Assembly: GCA_900197625.1 (NCBI GenBank)
Contig: FZLS01000005.1
Span: 27,773-91,772 of the forward strand
DNA: 64,000 nt
Direction: 5' to 3'
Origin: Rhodobacteraceae bacterium Water-Bin34
Lineage (GTDB): Bacteria; Pseudomonadota; Alphaproteobacteria; Rhodobacterales; Rhodobacteraceae
Shown piece after piece: positions 31,924-38,475 of this stretch. Within the stretch, counting starts at the first letter, position 1. The number at the start of each line of letters is the position of its first letter. The position numbers and the translations under genes were made by a program. The notes beneath the pieces are model-generated. The model saw only the letters and a program-made list of their open reading frames with translations. It was not told where the DNA came from and made no database searches.

Positions 31924-32156
31924 TCTTCTCTTTCCTCTTCTAATTGATATGCGCCTGCTGGTAACTTAAAAGCTTTCATCAGCGCTAACATTTGTTTTGG
32001 CGAGATAATGCAATAATCGTAATGTTCTGAGTCAAAATCGAATTGTCTTATATAAACAACTTCTTCGTGCATTATGATTTGCACATCTTCGTATTCACCG
32101 CCTGGGTCTAGTATAGTGATCGAAGTTTCGTCCCAGTCCATTTCAATTGTAAACAA
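31920..32156 (-). CDS. Small acidic hypothetical protein (probable TTG start)
   Basis: 78 residues, acidic, ending QLEEEREE. TTG at 32156 or ATG at 32141 could start it. No strong ribosome site decides. Not recognised. Confidence 0.5.
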   Translation of the reverse strand: MFTIEMDWDETSITILDPGGEYEDVQIIMHEEVVYIRQFDFDSEHYDYCIISPKQMLALMKAFKLPAGAYQLEEEREE

Positions 32157-32162
32157 ATTAAC

Positions 32163-32357
32163 TCACCATAATCCTAACATTTTACTATTACCTGCTATAA
32201 TAAAAAAGCAAGTTACGATATGTACAGTCCACCAAAAAGTTCTTATCATGGCTACAAAATCGGCTTGTCTATCTGACTCACCAACCTTTTCACCCAAGCT
32301 TTGAGCCCAGATACGCCACCATTTATTTAATTTTTTTCTAATCCCATAGAGACTCAT
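32163..32357 (-). CDS. Small membrane protein
   Basis: 64 residues: an N-terminal basic/amphipathic part (RKKLNKWWRIWAQSLGEKVGESDRQADFVAM) and one membrane helix (WWTVHIVTCFFIIAG). Similar short proteins occur in other marine phages. Overlaps the upstream gene by 20 nt. Function unknown. Confidence 0.6.
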   Translation of the reverse strand: MSLYGIRKKLNKWWRIWAQSLGEKVGESDRQADFVAMIRTFWWTVHIVTCFFIIAGNSKMLGLW

Positions 32358-32961
32358 AATATTTCCCGAACAATTTGAACCCGTTAGTCATGCGTTCTTG
32401 ATGTGCGTGTCGCCCTTCATCATCCGTCCATTCAAATGCACCACTTAATGGTCCATCTTTTCCTTCTATATAGTCACCGTAGTATTCTTCTTCCCAATGG
32501 TCTTTGCACTTTTGTTCAAACGCCCAGATCATTTCGCCTATTACATAATCCCAACGATCATGCCATTTAACATCAGTTTCAGCTTCTTCTAAATAACGCT
32601 TTTCTTGCTTTTTAGTAAGACGAAGTTCCTTTGGTACATCTGCATTGTCTACAAACGGAGAACCATGTTTAGTTTCTTTTAGCTGCTTTAACATTGGAAG
32701 GATAATTGGAGCAAGAGTATTATCCATGCTCCAAGTATCGTGACTGTCTATACGAATAAATTGCTTCTGTTCACGTCGATCAAACCACAATCTATTAACT
32801 ATATTATATACATCTTGCCAGAATTTGTCAACTGCTTCATAGTAATAATCTTCGAAATCACCTTTATCAGGCCACTCAAACATGCCATATTTATTATTCA
32901 TATGGCGCTGATACATATTACAAGTTAGCCTATAAGGATATTTTCCAATTTTTATTTTCAT
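32338..32961 (-). CDS. Conserved phage protein of unknown function
   Basis: 207 residues. Conserved blocks: IRIDSHDTWSMDNTLAPIILPMLKQLKETKHGSP (about 68-101), VPKELRL, RWDYVIGEMIWAFEQK. The SHDTWSMD block recurs in many T4-like phages, and the clustered His/Asp/Glu might bind metal. No function known. Ends 2 nt before the peroxiredoxin gene on the other side. Confidence 0.7.
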   Translation of the reverse strand: MKIKIGKYPYRLTCNMYQRHMNNKYGMFEWPDKGDFEDYYYEAVDKFWQDVYNIVNRLWFDRREQKQFIRIDSHDTWSMDNTLAPIILPMLKQLKETKHGSPFVDNADVPKELRLTKKQEKRYLEEAETDVKWHDRWDYVIGEMIWAFEQKCKDHWEEEYYGDYIEGKDGPLSGAFEWTDDEGRHAHQERMTNGFKLFGKYYESLWD

Positions 32962-32962
32962 A

Positions 32963-33496
32963 TTACTGCCCGGCTAAATAAGCCATTACTGTTTCTGGAG
33001 AAGACTCACCATATGGATCTTCATTTTCCTTAGTGGCCGCTGGCTCCACAAACATTTTTTCTACTTCGTTATCGTTAATTACTACGGCAAATCTTTTCGA
33101 TCTTGAACCAAAGCCAATAACACTAAAATCACCGAGCTGTCCTAGCGCTTCGGCAAAATACCCATTACCATCTGGGATAACTTTAACTTTCTCAACACCG
33201 AGCTTTTCAGCCCAAGCGTTCATTACAAATCCATCGTTTACAGAAGAAACATAGATTTCATCAATACCCATCTCTTTAATAGCTTCGTAGTTTTCTTCAA
33301 AGCCAGGAAGTTGTTGAGATGAACACGTCGGTGTAAACGCGCCTGGTAAAGAAAATACAATTGTACGTTTACCACCAAACATTTCAATTGAGTCCATAGG
33401 CAACCAACTACCACCAATAGGGCATCCACCATCTTCAGGTTCTACATCTCCGGTTCTGGCCATAAATGTAATTTGCGGGATCATATCTTTAATCAT
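32963..33496 (-). CDS. Peroxiredoxin (Prx5 type)
   Basis: 177 residues. Peroxidatic Cys in LPGAFTPTCSSQQLPGFE (about residues 50-67), then EIYVSSVNDGFVMNAWA, the typical pattern of type II/atypical peroxiredoxins that are reduced by glutaredoxin. ATG follows GGAG. It shares an operon with glutaredoxin and overlaps the phosphomannomutase gene. Confidence 0.9.
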   Translation of the reverse strand: MIKDMIPQITFMARTGDVEPEDGGCPIGGSWLPMDSIEMFGGKRTIVFSLPGAFTPTCSSQQLPGFEENYEAIKEMGIDEIYVSSVNDGFVMNAWAEKLGVEKVKVIPDGNGYFAEALGQLGDFSVIGFGSRSKRFAVVINDNEVEKMFVEPAATKENEDPYGESSPETVMAYLAGQ

Positions 33497-34206
33497 GTTG
33501 TTAACTCCTCAAGTTGTTTCCACGTATCACGCCAATCTTTTACTTGGTGCGATTTTCCATTTGTGCGTTCTTCTATTGCTTTTGCTATTGACCAATCATT
33601 ACCTGAAGGAAATATTGAATCACCAAAGAAATGAATCTTTTCTCGATAGTTTTGAAAGTCTTCAAGTATCTGGCTTTTATCTGAACCAGTGGGGTGAATA
33701 TCAATACCAGTTTCACCACCAACAGTTGCGGTAATATCCTTATAGTAAGAATTGATTATGTGAGCAATAGTTTCACGCTCTTTATTTAACGTATCATATT
33801 CTACGTACTCTGCACGTTGTTCTTTTGTTGCGTTACGCCCAACAACAGAAAAGTTCATCATTCCAGGCCGTTCTTCTTTATGGTTACCTGTTCTTACAGG
33901 AAATCTACTGGCTTGAAGCCAACCATCAAGAATACGATGCATAGAAGGAGGAACTTTCCAAGCAGAAGATCGTACTTTTTCTGATCCGGAATATACGTCA
34001 CTACCAGAGCAGTTGTAAACTTTCTTACAAAGATTATAAGTTGGTTCACTAATTTGTTCAATTGTTTTATCTCGATCTGAACCAGTTACGAGGTAAACAT
34101 CATTTACTAAACAGAAAGTATTAAACCAAGCTTTAAAGTCTAAATCAATAATACCTCTACTTGGCGTTAAAGTACCATCTACATCAAATACATATTTTGT
34201 GCTCAT
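33493..34206 (-). CDS. Eukaryote-type phosphomannomutase-like HAD enzyme
   Basis: 237 residues. HAD motif I YVFDVDGTLTPSR (about 5-17), motif II in LVTGSDRDK (about 40), then ERPGMMNFSVVGRNATKEQR (about 112), GGETGIDIHPTGSDKSQIL (about 165) and HFFGDSIFPSGNDWSIA (about 190). That order and wording matches the alpha-PMM family (human PMM1/2: GMLNxSPIGR, GGxxxFDVFPxGWDK, FFGDKTxPGGND), not the bacterial PMM/PGM fold. It would interconvert mannose-6-P and mannose-1-P for GDP-sugar synthesis. Confidence 0.85.
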   Translation of the reverse strand: MSTKYVFDVDGTLTPSRGIIDLDFKAWFNTFCLVNDVYLVTGSDRDKTIEQISEPTYNLCKKVYNCSGSDVYSGSEKVRSSAWKVPPSMHRILDGWLQASRFPVRTGNHKEERPGMMNFSVVGRNATKEQRAEYVEYDTLNKERETIAHIINSYYKDITATVGGETGIDIHPTGSDKSQILEDFQNYREKIHFFGDSIFPSGNDWSIAKAIEERTNGKSHQVKDWRDTWKQLEELTT

Positions 34207-34394
34207 GTCTCGTCCGTTCTAATACACTGCAACTCAGATTCGAGTGGAAGCTTGTATCTTTCCTCAAATATAATTCTAGCTGTTTCACAAGCTAACCTAT
34301 CTTCATACATATGAAGAGGATGGTACACGATAGTATCAGGTGCTACCATATAGTTTGCTTGTATTGTTGTTATAAGAAATAATCCCCAAAACAT
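34203..34394 (-). CDS. Small secreted or anchored hypothetical protein
   Basis: 63 residues. Short hydrophobic N-terminus (MFWGLFLITTIQANYMV) followed by a small domain with two Cys. Start overlaps the stop of the 42-residue gene (TAATG). Not recognised. Confidence 0.55.
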   Translation of the reverse strand: MFWGLFLITTIQANYMVAPDTIVYHPLHMYEDRLACETARIIFEERYKLPLESELQCIRTDET

Positions 34395-34522
34395 TAGTAG
34401 TTACTCCATTCATCTTCAGGTTGTTCAAGACCCAGCCTGTGCTGGAAGTAATGTGCTTTACCATTTACTCTATATCCTATCGGGATACCTAAAAAATCTT
34501 CGTAAATAATATAACAAACCAT
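34394..34522 (-). CDS. Very small hypothetical protein
   Basis: 42 residues (MVCYIIYEDFLGIPIGYRV onward), a likely beta-hairpin and helix. GGAG 8 nt before the ATG and TAATG overlap with the next gene support a real coding region. Not recognised. Confidence 0.55.
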   Translation of the reverse strand: MVCYIIYEDFLGIPIGYRVNGKAHYFQHRLGLEQPEDEWSNY

Positions 34523-34708
34523 CTATTCAGCTCCAGTCCAATGTAATCGATCATGGGCTTTTCTTGTAAGCTTAGAAAACCTTTCAGCTAATCTCATAAC
34601 AAACTCGTCGTCTGATTTGTTAGCCATGTCGTGCAAAAAGCTTTCCATGTCTTGATCATCTTTGCGGATTTGTGTTAACTCTTCTCTACTTATCTGGGGC
34701 ATAATCAT
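34523..34708 (-). CDS. Small helical hypothetical protein
   Basis: 61 residues, charged and helical (QISREELTQIRKDDQDMESFLHDM). A second ATG two codons in is an alternative start. Overlaps the upstream gene by 23 nt. Not recognised. Confidence 0.5.
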   Translation of the reverse strand: MIMPQISREELTQIRKDDQDMESFLHDMANKSDDEFVMRLAERFSKLTRKAHDRLHWTGAE

Positions 34709-34877
34709 ATCCTAGACTAAAAGTCACTGTTGGTTGTTCATATTTAATAGTAAAGTTACCAAAACCATTATCATTTACTACTGACCAATTCAGTTGAGGA
34801 TAATCCAAAGGTAACTCAATTTGTTCTGGGTAGATATCGTAAAACTTAAATTCTAATTGTTCTTCTTTAATTGACAT
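34686..34877 (-). CDS. Small hypothetical protein
   Basis: 63 residues, beta-rich (LEFKFYDIYPEQIELPLDYP). Start overlaps the TagD-like gene by 11 nt. Not recognised. Confidence 0.5.
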   Translation of the reverse strand: MSIKEEQLEFKFYDIYPEQIELPLDYPQLNWSVVNDNGFGNFTIKYEQPTVTFSLGYDYAPDK

Positions 34878-35280
34878 GTTCGCATACCCTCTTTTTTAAA
34901 TCGCTTGAACTAAAGCGATGGTCTCTTTTGTTGAAGTAAAGATCAATATCACGTTTGCGACATATATCTCTGCCAGTAAAATCCTTATCCCTGTACTCTT
35001 CTCCTAATATTCTAACATCGAGATCAAGCATTGTCAATATATCTTCAACATCTTTTTCAGAATTATATGGGATAATCTCATCGACATAACTGATACCATT
35101 CAGTTGAGTATAGCGTTCAACTATAGTTTGAACAGGAGCATTCTTTTCTTTGCGATCTTGAGATGGATCCATTTGTAATCCACAAATAAGATAATCGCAT
35201 TGAGCTTTTGCTTCTCTTAACATTGACACGTGGCCTGCATGTAACAGATCAAATGTACTAAAGGTTATACCTACAATCAT
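34867..35280 (-). CDS. Glycerol-3-phosphate cytidylyltransferase-like (TagD) enzyme
   Basis: 137 residues. HxGH motif STFDLLHAGHVSMLREAK (about 8-25), CGLQMDPSQDRKE, RILGEEYRDKDFTGRD and a C-terminal RFSSSDLKKR in the place of the ISTTxIK motif. Would make CDP-glycerol or a similar CDP-polyol donor. ATG at 35280 forms an ATGA overlap with the gene upstream. A TTG three codons earlier with GGAG is an alternative start. Confidence 0.85.
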   Translation of the reverse strand: MIVGITFSTFDLLHAGHVSMLREAKAQCDYLICGLQMDPSQDRKEKNAPVQTIVERYTQLNGISYVDEIIPYNSEKDVEDILTMLDLDVRILGEEYRDKDFTGRDICRKRDIDLYFNKRDHRFSSSDLKKRVCEHVN

Positions 35281-35600
35281 ATTCGCCAATTGATCTCCGT
35301 AATATTATCTGGCATTTCAAGCGGATTAAAATGCTCGGTTTGGCGAGACCAGCTTTTTAGCATTCCTTGGCCATAGGTAGTTACTCCATATGAATCTTTA
35401 TCGCATTCATAAGTTGAGCCAGAATAACCTTTAAAAATAAACTTATTCTCTGTTTCTTCAACACCCGTGATGCCGCTATTTAAACGCCAAGCATCTGGAT
35501 TATAAGGATTTCCTTCATACCAAGTACCAAAGATTCTATAATGAGGATCAGTGCCAGTAATTTCAACTAGCATCCATTTATCTGGTCTGTAATTACTCAC
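35277..35600 (-). CDS. Conserved phage hypothetical protein (GTG start)
   Basis: 107 residues from GTG (VSNYRPDKWMLVEITGTDPHYRIFGTWY). Similar proteins in other marine phages begin at this point, and the GTG overlaps the stop of the gene upstream. Later has WRLNSGITGVEE and a SYGVTTYGQGML segment. Function unknown. Confidence 0.6.
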   Translation of the reverse strand: MSNYRPDKWMLVEITGTDPHYRIFGTWYEGNPYNPDAWRLNSGITGVEETENKFIFKGYSGSTYECDKDSYGVTTYGQGMLKSWSRQTEHFNPLEMPDNITEINWRI

Positions 35601-35928
35601 TGGTATCTTTCCAATCTGCGATGAAGTCGAGCTTTTGATTGCGAGTCCATTCTTTAAGATAATCATTGTCACGATCAAATAGATTCACGATACGCTCTTC
35701 ATCTAAAATCATACCATCGATGATTTGTTCGCCAATCCACTTTTGAGAGAACTCTTTTACATCTTCACATGTAACATTATCTTTTGCCCATTCAATTTGT
35801 TTGGCTGGGTCAGCGCTAATATCTATATCTGGGTTTAAAGCCTGAAGCTCAGATACGGGAACAGCATATCGCTGTCTAAATTGAGATACCGTTGTTACTA
35901 CGACGTAACGTTCTTTAGGATTCGACAT
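35593..35928 (-). CDS. Conserved phage hypothetical protein
   Basis: 111 residues. ERYVVVTTVSQFRQRYAVPVSEL (about 6-28), then a Trp/Glu-rich helical part (EFSQKWIGEQIIDGMILDEERIV). Recurs in T4-like phages, unknown function. Overlaps neighbours at both ends. Confidence 0.6.
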   Translation of the reverse strand: MSNPKERYVVVTTVSQFRQRYAVPVSELQALNPDIDISADPAKQIEWAKDNVTCEDVKEFSQKWIGEQIIDGMILDEERIVNLFDRDNDYLKEWTRNQKLDFIADWKDTSE

Positions 35929-36325
35929 TTACAAACTCTCCATTTTTAACTTTAAAGATACCATCAAGTCCAGTAGATCTGATATAAGCTCTACCACCAT
36001 CGATCATTTTACCATCTATAAAAAGACAATCATGATGGCAAGAGGAATAATGCCAATCACCATCTTTGTTTTGAATCATACCAAACTCATAGTCTTCTAC
36101 GATATCAGCATTAGTAATAAGCACACGATCATCGCTAGTACTGCGTAGACCAAAGTATTTATTGCCAAACTCAGGGTGAGGAGTTTCTCTATAGAAAATG
36201 TCTAATGGTTGGTCACTATTTTGCAAATCAGTCGTGCAAACATAAGACACAGGTACACCATCTTTTTTACTATATAACTCAGCTACCTTATCAGTATTGA
36301 ATAAGCTTGGATGCTTAATATTCAT
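35915..36325 (-). CDS. Conserved phage hypothetical protein
   Basis: 136 residues. FYRETPHPEFGNKYFGLRS and DYEFGMIQNKDGDWHYSSCHHDCLFIDGKMIDGGRAYIR give a beta-rich protein with a CHHDC cluster that could bind metal. Own perfect promoter at 36355-36383. Not recognised. Confidence 0.6.
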   Translation of the reverse strand: MNIKHPSLFNTDKVAELYSKKDGVPVSYVCTTDLQNSDQPLDIFYRETPHPEFGNKYFGLRSTSDDRVLITNADIVEDYEFGMIQNKDGDWHYSSCHHDCLFIDGKMIDGGRAYIRSTGLDGIFKVKNGEFVNVES

Positions 36326-36354
36326 AGTTTAACCTTTTGTTATCGGATGTTACA

Positions 36355-36383
36355 ATTATACTATACTTCTTCGTCAATGTCAA
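36355..36383 (-). promoter_or_regulatory. Consensus sigma70 promoter inside the end of clpP
   Basis: Perfect TTGACA (36378-36383), 17-nt spacer, perfect TATAAT (36355-36360). The -35 is encoded within the last codons of ClpP (AVDIDEEV). Confidence 0.9.
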
Positions 36384-36990
36384 CTGCTTTTTCAGCTTTT
36401 TTCATCTGACGCTCAAGAACCTTAACTTTCTTCTTTAAACGCTTGATGCATTCGTCACCATCCATCCAAATGTCTTTGTTATCAAGAATAGAAGTAATTT
36501 CTTTTTCAGTTAAGAAGTCAGAATAAACTTCACGTAATAACTTCTCAGACCAATCTTTTTCGTGAGATAGACGATCATACATCTCGCCACCTTTACCAAC
36601 TACACCACTTGAATAGTTGTGGAACATGAACATAGAGTGTGGTGATACTTCAAACTGGTGTCCGTGTAAGAAGATCAAAGTCGCCGCACTCATACAAGCA
36701 CCTTCTACAGAAACAACGATGTTTGCAGCAGTATCAGATAGCACTCGCATAAATTGTATAGCAGTAAACAGATCACCGCCGGAAGAGTTAATATAAAACT
36801 TTAGAACATCGTTTTCACCAGCAGAACGAATGGTATCAAACCAATCGATATAATCTTCCGATGATTCAATGTCTCCGCTTAAATAAAACTCGTGAATATT
36901 AACACATTGTTTTGATATAATGCGATTGCCTTGAGCAACTGGAGGCTTTAGTAAATCCATTAAATCTATTTGTTTATTAGCTTTTTTCAA
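36361..36990 (-). CDS. clpP: ClpP-like serine protease (TTG start)
   Basis: 209 residues. The ClpP/crotonase-fold elements are present in order: IHEFYLSGDIESSEDY, LKFYINSSGGDLFTAIQF (oxyanion Gly-Gly), GACMSAATLIF with the catalytic Ser (about residue 104), MFMFHNYSSG with the catalytic His (about 128), and an acidic residue in the C-terminal half. Probably works with host ClpX/ClpA or processes a virion or regulatory protein. TTG start follows AAAGGA. Phage ClpP homologues are known but uncommon. Confidence 0.88.
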   Translation of the reverse strand: MKKANKQIDLMDLLKPPVAQGNRIISKQCVNIHEFYLSGDIESSEDYIDWFDTIRSAGENDVLKFYINSSGGDLFTAIQFMRVLSDTAANIVVSVEGACMSAATLIFLHGHQFEVSPHSMFMFHNYSSGVVGKGGEMYDRLSHEKDWSEKLLREVYSDFLTEKEITSILDNKDIWMDGDECIKRLKKKVKVLERQMKKAEKAVDIDEEV

Positions 36991-37003
36991 AGTTATAGTC
37001 CTT

Positions 37004-37138
37004 TTAGTAAGTGTGTACGACTTTTCTACATTCGGCCATTCTTCTCATGCTTGATAGCGTTCCATATAAGTCGTCGTCGTTTTTAACTGCGAATGCTAGC
37101 CACAAGATCAAAATCAACCTGGCGATTAGCATCCTCAT
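37004..37138 (-). CDS. Small signal-peptide-like protein
   Basis: 44 residues. N-terminal hydrophobic segment (MRMLIARLILILWLAFAV) then a short charged tail. Start overlaps the phosphoesterase stop (ATGA). Not recognised. May be a small membrane peptide. Confidence 0.5.
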   Translation of the reverse strand: MRMLIARLILILWLAFAVKNDDDLYGTLSSMRRMAECRKVVHTY

Positions 37139-37653
37139 TGATGTATGGTTATCTCCTCGATATTAAGCGGAGTATAGTTTATTTGTTCAACGCAAGCACA
37201 AAAGTATGGACCATCAGGTGATGGATTTCTGTGTATGTGTCCGTGAACATTTATTTTATCTTCTTTAAATCTGTGCTTCTCAGCTAGCGTCGAAGGATGC
37301 AAAGGTGTGTGAGTAAAAATGAATCCAGGAATATCGATCCATAGTTGCACGTCTTTAAAGAATTGTCCGATATGTTTTACATTGTCATGATTACCAAGTA
37401 CAAGTCTTTTCTTACCTGGCAGTTTAGCAAAGTTGTGTTCCATCCATTCTGATTTATGGTGGCCAAATAGAACATCACCACAATGAATTACAGTATCATT
37501 AGGACCAACAACGCTTACCCAATTATCCATCATTGCTTCGTTCATTTGATCAATAGATTCAAAGGTGCGTGTAGCTTCGCCAAGATAGTTTTTAAATTCT
37601 AATATGTTTCCGTGGTTAAAGTGAGTATCACTTATAACAAACGTTTTGCTCAT
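37135..37653 (-). CDS. Metallophosphoesterase (calcineurin-like)
   Basis: 172 residues with all metal motifs: VISDTHFNH (about 6-14), IHCGDVLFG (about 57-65), LVLGNHD (about 86-92), FTHTPLHP and VHGHIHRN (about 142-149). Small phage members act on nucleotides or phosphodiester bonds. The substrate is unknown. Overlaps the hydrolase gene upstream (ATGA). Confidence 0.88.
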   Translation of the reverse strand: MSKTFVISDTHFNHGNILEFKNYLGEATRTFESIDQMNEAMMDNWVSVVGPNDTVIHCGDVLFGHHKSEWMEHNFAKLPGKKRLVLGNHDNVKHIGQFFKDVQLWIDIPGFIFTHTPLHPSTLAEKHRFKEDKINVHGHIHRNPSPDGPYFCACVEQINYTPLNIEEITIHQ

Positions 37654-38183
37654 TTTTCTTCCCAGCGATAATAAATGTGTGCTCCAATACGACCAACCAT
37701 TTGAAGGCTGTCTGCCCAGAATGGGTCTACGTATGATGCGTGATAATGTGTAGCACCTTCAGTAATTCCTCGGTATTGTCCATACTCAAACATTGAATAA
37801 GCAATTGATTGTGCTTCATACCAACGATCCATATCTAAAGGAACGTCAGGTTTACCATCGCAATACCAAGAGAACTGACATGTTTTACTTCCTGCTATAT
37901 AGCCATCTTGTACAACACCACAAATCGTGTCTGGATATCTTCGATCTATTACTCGATTCATTACTACGTCTGTAACAGATATTTTATCTGCTAGATTACT
38001 TCCACGTGCTTCATAATAAATGTTTTGAGCTAAGCAATGTAATTCATCGGCTCGGTGCTCGGTAGTTTGTCGCAAGACTGCTGCTTCATCTGCCATTGAC
38101 TTTGCATATACTGGATAGATAATCCCACCAATAATAAAAACAAACATGATTATTGAATTTATAATTTTTTGATTCTTAGTCAT
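37650..38183 (-). CDS. SleB-type cell-wall hydrolase with N-terminal membrane anchor
   Basis: 177 residues. N-terminal helix (INSIIMFVFIIGGIIYPVYA, a signal or anchor), then the Hydrolase_2/SleB domain: ELHCLAQNIYYEARGSN (catalytic Glu region, about 48-64), DVVMNRVIDRRYPDTICGVV, QFSWYCDGK and a C-terminal GATHYHASYVDPFW. Would cleave peptidoglycan. A second, distinct lysozyme-type gene lies at 52663. Own promoter upstream. Start at 38183 chosen by GGAG. Confidence 0.88.
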   Translation of the reverse strand: MTKNQKIINSIIMFVFIIGGIIYPVYAKSMADEAAVLRQTTEHRADELHCLAQNIYYEARGSNLADKISVTDVVMNRVIDRRYPDTICGVVQDGYIAGSKTCQFSWYCDGKPDVPLDMDRWYEAQSIAYSMFEYGQYRGITEGATHYHASYVDPFWADSLQMVGRIGAHIYYRWEEK

Positions 38184-38209
38184 AGTACACTCCAATCAAT
38201 TTATATGTC

Positions 38210-38238
38210 ATTATAAACCAACCAGATACCAATGTCAA
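38210..38238 (-). promoter_or_regulatory. Consensus sigma70 promoter for SleB gene
   Basis: Perfect TTGACA (38233-38238), 17-nt spacer, perfect TATAAT (38210-38215). Confidence 0.92.
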
Positions 38239-38241
38239 CAG

Positions 38242-38475
38242 TTATTTTATATTATTTAGTAAGTTTTTAAGGCGCCAGAGGAGGGTTTTTGTCTCTACAG
38301 TGTCAGTCCAGCAGTCCTCTTGTGATGTAATATCATGTAGAATCTCCTTAAGCATGGTGTTCTCCTGCCTCAGAGCGTCATTATCTCTGAGAGCAGACTG
38401 TTTAGCCTTCTTATGCTCATCTATTTCTAGATTAAGATTTTGTACTGTTCTTTCGTTTATTTTTAGCTTTGGCAT
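38242..38475 (-). CDS. Short coiled-coil protein
   Basis: 77 residues, MPKLKINERTVQNLNLEIDEHKKA onward, with a long heptad pattern (about 14-50) and a Trp/Cys-containing end. The ATG at 38475 follows GGAAAG and overlaps the end of the glycosyltransferase gene by 44 nt. Not recognised. Confidence 0.55.
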   Translation of the reverse strand: MPKLKINERTVQNLNLEIDEHKKAKQSALRDNDALRQENTMLKEILHDITSQEDCWTDTVETKTLLWRLKNLLNNIK

